Assembly (NCBI GenBank): GCA_046233135.1
Contig: JBJXHN010000003.1
Coordinates: forward strand, 124,001 to 188,000
Length of the DNA stretch: 64,000 nucleotides
Direction of reading: 5' to 3'
DNA from: JBJXHN01 sp046233135
GTDB lineage: Bacteria > Pseudomonadota > Alphaproteobacteria > Rhodospirillales > Rhodospirillaceae
This document shows, piece after piece, positions 63,438 to 64,000 of the stretch. The notes beneath the pieces were generated by a model. The model searched no databases. It saw only the letters and a list, made by a program, of their open reading frames with translations, and had not been told where the DNA came from. Position 1 is the first letter of the stretch; the number at the start of each line of letters is the position of its first letter. Position numbers and translations under genes: made by a program.

Positions 63438-63761
63438 TCAAGCAATGGCCGCCAAGCCCTTCTCGGCGACAAGGGAGAGCAGCTTGCACGCTGGGCCGGC
63501 GGGCCGCTTGTCGCCCCGTTCCCATTGGCTGACCGAATCTTTGCTGACATTGAGGTACAAGGCGAACACAGTCTGGCTGACCTGCTCCCGCTCGCGGAGG
63601 GTCCGAATTTCGGCTGCCGTGAACGTTCGAACCGGTGTCAAGCAGGATTGATCGAACCGGCGCATCGTGTGCTTGTCAATAAGTCCGGTCTCATGCAGGT
63701 CAAGCGCCGTCTCGTGGATCGCCGCCTTGACGTCATTCTTATAGGTCATGGTCCTGGTCAT
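63438..63761 (-). CDS. XRE-family antitoxin (HigA/NadS-like)
   Basis: This 107-residue DNA-binding antitoxin starts at ATG 63761 (MTRTMTYKNDVKAAIHETAL) with AGGAGG about 9 bases upstream. The helix-turn-helix is REREQVSQTVFALYLNVSKD followed by SVSQWERGDKRP. It overlaps the end of the toxin gene upstream by 23 bases, the toxin-first order of HigBA-type modules. It should repress its own operon and neutralise the partner toxin. Confidence 0.85.
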   Translation of the reverse strand: MTRTMTYKNDVKAAIHETALDLHETGLIDKHTMRRFDQSCLTPVRTFTAAEIRTLREREQVSQTVFALYLNVSKDSVSQWERGDKRPAGPACKLLSLVAEKGLAAIA

Positions 63762-64000
63762 CGCATTGAACCTCCTGATATTTCCCACTTTCCACCAGAG
63801 TCGCCATCTGCTCGTCCGAGGCGTTGAGCAACACGGCGGCCAAGTCCTTGAAATCGCGTTCGTCACTTTTGTCGATGTTGTCCTGGTCGCCTTTCGCGAA
63901 ACCGTAGATGAAAATGGATCGCTCCCCTCTTCGGAACAGGATGACCGACCGGAAACCACCCGATTTTCCTTCGCCTGGACGGGCGATGCGTTGCTTGATC
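63739..64000 (-). CDS. RelE/HigB-type toxin, 5' end outside window
   Basis: Eighty-seven codons are visible before the TAA at 63739-63741, entering from the right edge. The sequence IARPGEGKSGGFRSVILFRR, then IFIYGFAKGDQDNIDKSDER and FKDLAAVLLNASDEQM, is that of PF06296-type RelE-like toxins, which are ribosome-dependent mRNA endonucleases or related inhibitors. The N-terminus lies outside the window. The antitoxin gene begins inside its last codons. Confidence 0.82.
   Translation of the reverse strand, partial: IKQRIARPGEGKSGGFRSVILFRRGERSIFIYGFAKGDQDNIDKSDERDFKDLAAVLLNASDEQMATLVESGKYQEVQCDDQDHDL

Overview
This is a GC-rich chromosomal window from an alphaproteobacterium, most likely a member of the Rhodospirillales. 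The assignment rests on the gene repertoire: a cysG-DUF2849-cysI-DUF934-cysH sulfite/sulfate block, a leucine-degradation (liu) operon, PAS kinases, and Rhizobiales-like interspersed palindromes. It is inference, because the window contains no rRNA or other marker gene.

Layout. 1-5.2 kb: ABC1-family kinase (cut by the window edge), PepF peptidase and a long-chain acyl-CoA ligase. 5.2-8.7 kb: a truncated solute-binding protein, small unknown genes, a 2OG-Fe(II) oxygenase and a DUF2254 membrane protein. 8.8-13.7 kb: the assimilatory sulfate/sulfite reduction operon, with siroheme synthase as first gene. 14.3-15 kb: a TetR regulator. 15.3-24.7 kb: a type I secretion locus made of an RTX protein of about 1190 residues, an HlyD-type adaptor and two adjacent ABC ATPase/permeases. 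24.9-27.3 kb: pseudouridine synthase, a ParA-like ATPase with a C-terminal membrane anchor, and an HD-GYP remnant. 27.3-35 kb: a sensory cluster of two PAS histidine kinases, a chemoreceptor, and a TRAP-type binding protein overlapping one kinase gene. 35.2-39.7 kb: small metabolic and regulatory genes, including a receiver protein with Glu at the phosphoacceptor position.

39.9-51.5 kb is one long leftward leucine/isovalerate catabolic operon: ivd, a degenerate RlaP/YcgL-type nucleotidyltransferase, thiolase, SDR, acyl-CoA dehydrogenase, isomerase, mccB, methylglutaconyl-CoA hydratase, mccA and HMG-CoA lyase. It is headed by a LiuR-like palindrome and interrupted by an 84-bp tandem repeat. 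Together these enzymes carry isovaleryl-CoA to acetyl-CoA plus acetoacetate. 52-55 kb holds a UbiA-DprE1-DprE2 cassette resembling mycobacterial decaprenylphosphoryl-arabinose synthesis, followed by a decayed membrane-protein gene. 55.7-59.3 kb: an unknown protein, a metallophosphoesterase and a diguanylate cyclase.

From about 59.4 kb to the right edge the base composition drops and the content looks acquired. An IetA/IetS pair (AAA ATPase plus subtilisin-like protease, a plasmid-incompatibility/antiviral system) is followed by a RelE/HigB-XRE toxin-antitoxin module. A 119-bp composite palindromic repeat is present at 27.2 and 57.1 kb in opposite orientation, with a diverged partial copy near 39.1 kb; two of these sites supply the stop codon of the adjacent gene.
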